From an uncultured Sulfitobacter sp. (GTDB lineage Bacteria > Pseudomonadota > Alphaproteobacteria > Rhodobacterales > Rhodobacteraceae), in the NCBI RefSeq assembly GCF_947497275.1, contig NZ_CANMFS010000003.1, positions 310,001-374,000 on the forward strand: a stretch of 64,000 nt of DNA, written 5' to 3'. The translations under genes and the position numbers were made by a program. Shown piece after piece: positions 63,377-64,000 of the stretch. The notes under the pieces were generated by a model that was not told the origin of the DNA, made no database searches, and was given only the letters and a program-made list of their open reading frames with translations. Numbering within the stretch: position 1 is the first letter of the stretch; each line of letters opens with the position of its first letter.

Positions 63377-63961
63377 ATGACCGATATTCGTCCCGACCTG
63401 CGTTCATGCACGCTGTGCGCCGAGCGTTTCGCCGCCACCGCCACGGCGCACCGGCCCAACCCCGTCGTCTGGTTCCGGCCCGGAGCACGTCTGCTGATTG
63501 CCAGCCAGGCACCGGGCATGAAAGTGCACAAAGCGAACACCCCGTTCTGGGATGCGTCGGGCGTGCGCCTGCGGGCGTGGCTTGGGCTCGACGAGGACGC
63601 ATTTTACGACCGTTCGCGAGTGGCGATCATCCCGATGGCCTTCTGCTTTCCCGGCTACAGTGCAAAGGGAAGCGATCTGCCACCGCCACCCATTTGCGCG
63701 CGAACATGGCGCAGCGCGGCATTGGCAACCGTGCCGGACATCGCGCTGACGGTGCTGATCGGCGGGCACGCGATGAAATACCACTTGCCCGACTTCACGA
63801 CAGTCACCGACGCGGTGCGCAACTGGGAACGCCTGCCCGACCGTGTCTTTGCCTTGCCACATCCGTCATGGCGCAATACGGGATGGTTGAAGAAAAACCC
63901 GTGGTTCGAGGCAGAGGTGATCCCGCGCCTGCAAGCCGCCGTAAAAGAGGTGATGCAATGA
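63377..63961 (+). CDS. Uracil-DNA glycosylase family protein
   Basis: 194 aa from ATG 63377. UDG-superfamily landmarks: LLIASQAPGMKVHKANTPFW, then DASGVRLRAWLG, VAIIPMAFCFPGYSAKGSDL, and ALPHPSWRNTGWLKKNPWF, with the His-Pro-Ser motif of the active site. This branch is found in proteobacteria and its exact lesion preference is not settled. It overlaps the next gene by ATGA. Confidence 0.85.
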   Translation: MTDIRPDLRSCTLCAERFAATATAHRPNPVVWFRPGARLLIASQAPGMKVHKANTPFWDASGVRLRAWLGLDEDAFYDRSRVAIIPMAFCFPGYSAKGSDLPPPPICARTWRSAALATVPDIALTVLIGGHAMKYHLPDFTTVTDAVRNWERLPDRVFALPHPSWRNTGWLKKNPWFEAEVIPRLQAAVKEVMQ

Positions 63962-64000
63962 GCGAGACCCCGCTTGATACGGCCCACGCCGCAATGATGG
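63958..64000 (+). CDS. N-terminus of an unidentified gene (partial)
   Basis: ATG 63958 overlaps the glycosylase stop (ATGA); only 14 codons are visible (MSETPLDTAHAAMM). The start resembles SseB-family proteins of Rhodobacterales (PLDxAHAAM), but this is too short to be sure. Confidence 0.35.
   Translation, partial: MSETPLDTAHAAMM

Overview
This is a 64 kb stretch of a GC-rich alphaproteobacterial chromosome, most likely Rhodobacterales (Roseobacter group). The reasons are the gcrA cell-cycle regulator, the infA-maf-RNase E/G-yacG block beside a tRNA-Phe gene, an Mrp/Pha antiporter with fused A and B subunits, a curli operon carrying csgH, and an opgC-opgG-opgH cluster. The genus cannot be fixed from the sequence alone. 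Most genes are on the minus strand, in tight operons with many ATGA or TGATG overlaps. I saw no insertion sequence, integrase, prophage, rRNA gene or CRISPR array.

Layout. 1-6.1 kb: curli (functional amyloid) operon, csgF-csgG, two curlin-repeat proteins, csgH, an Inh/SH3b-like secreted protein, and two more curlin-repeat proteins, the last cut by the window edge. 6.4-8.6 kb: an MBL-fold hydrolase, a diaminopropionate ammonia-lyase-like enzyme and the stump of an M24 peptidase. 8.7-12 kb: an IorAB-type molybdenum hydroxylase with a dihaem cytochrome. 12-14.6 kb: an SDR and a divergent TetR regulator sharing a perfect inverted repeat, then glutathione-dependent formaldehyde dehydrogenase. 14.6-20.6 kb: Mrp (mnh/pha) Na+/H+ antiporter operon. 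20.8-28.6 kb: SDR, aldehyde dehydrogenase and a complete branched-chain-type ABC importer, flanked on both sides by fragments of aromatic acyl-CoA catabolism genes. 28.7-34.3 kb: polyamine-type ABC importer and an amidohydrolase. 34.7-40.8 kb: a coupled pair, an FAD oxidoreductase/acetoacetate-decarboxylase-like fusion and a class III cyclase-ATPase-TPR protein. 41-49.7 kb: housekeeping genes (tRNA-Phe, yacG, RNase E/G, maf, infA, nitrilase, sirtuin, copper chaperone, rpmB, meaB, hrpB). 49.7-50.8 kb: a decayed zone with a response-regulator pseudogene. 50.8-53.9 kb: argF, argD and gcrA. 54.8-59.4 kb: opgCGH for succinylated periplasmic glucans. 59.5-64 kb: two capsule-export genes, an ArsR/CDF metal-efflux operon, a uracil-DNA glycosylase homologue and the start of one more gene.

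How the genes fit together. Surface and envelope functions dominate: curli, periplasmic glucans, capsule export and Na+/H+ antiport suit a saline, surface-attached life. Importers for organic acids or amino acids and for polyamines, plus several dehydrogenases, suit an aerobic heterotroph. The window also records gene loss. A probable CoA-dependent aromatic acid pathway has been reduced to six fragments while its transporter stays intact, and an M24 peptidase and a response regulator are also broken. All family names come from reading motifs by eye; no database search was run.
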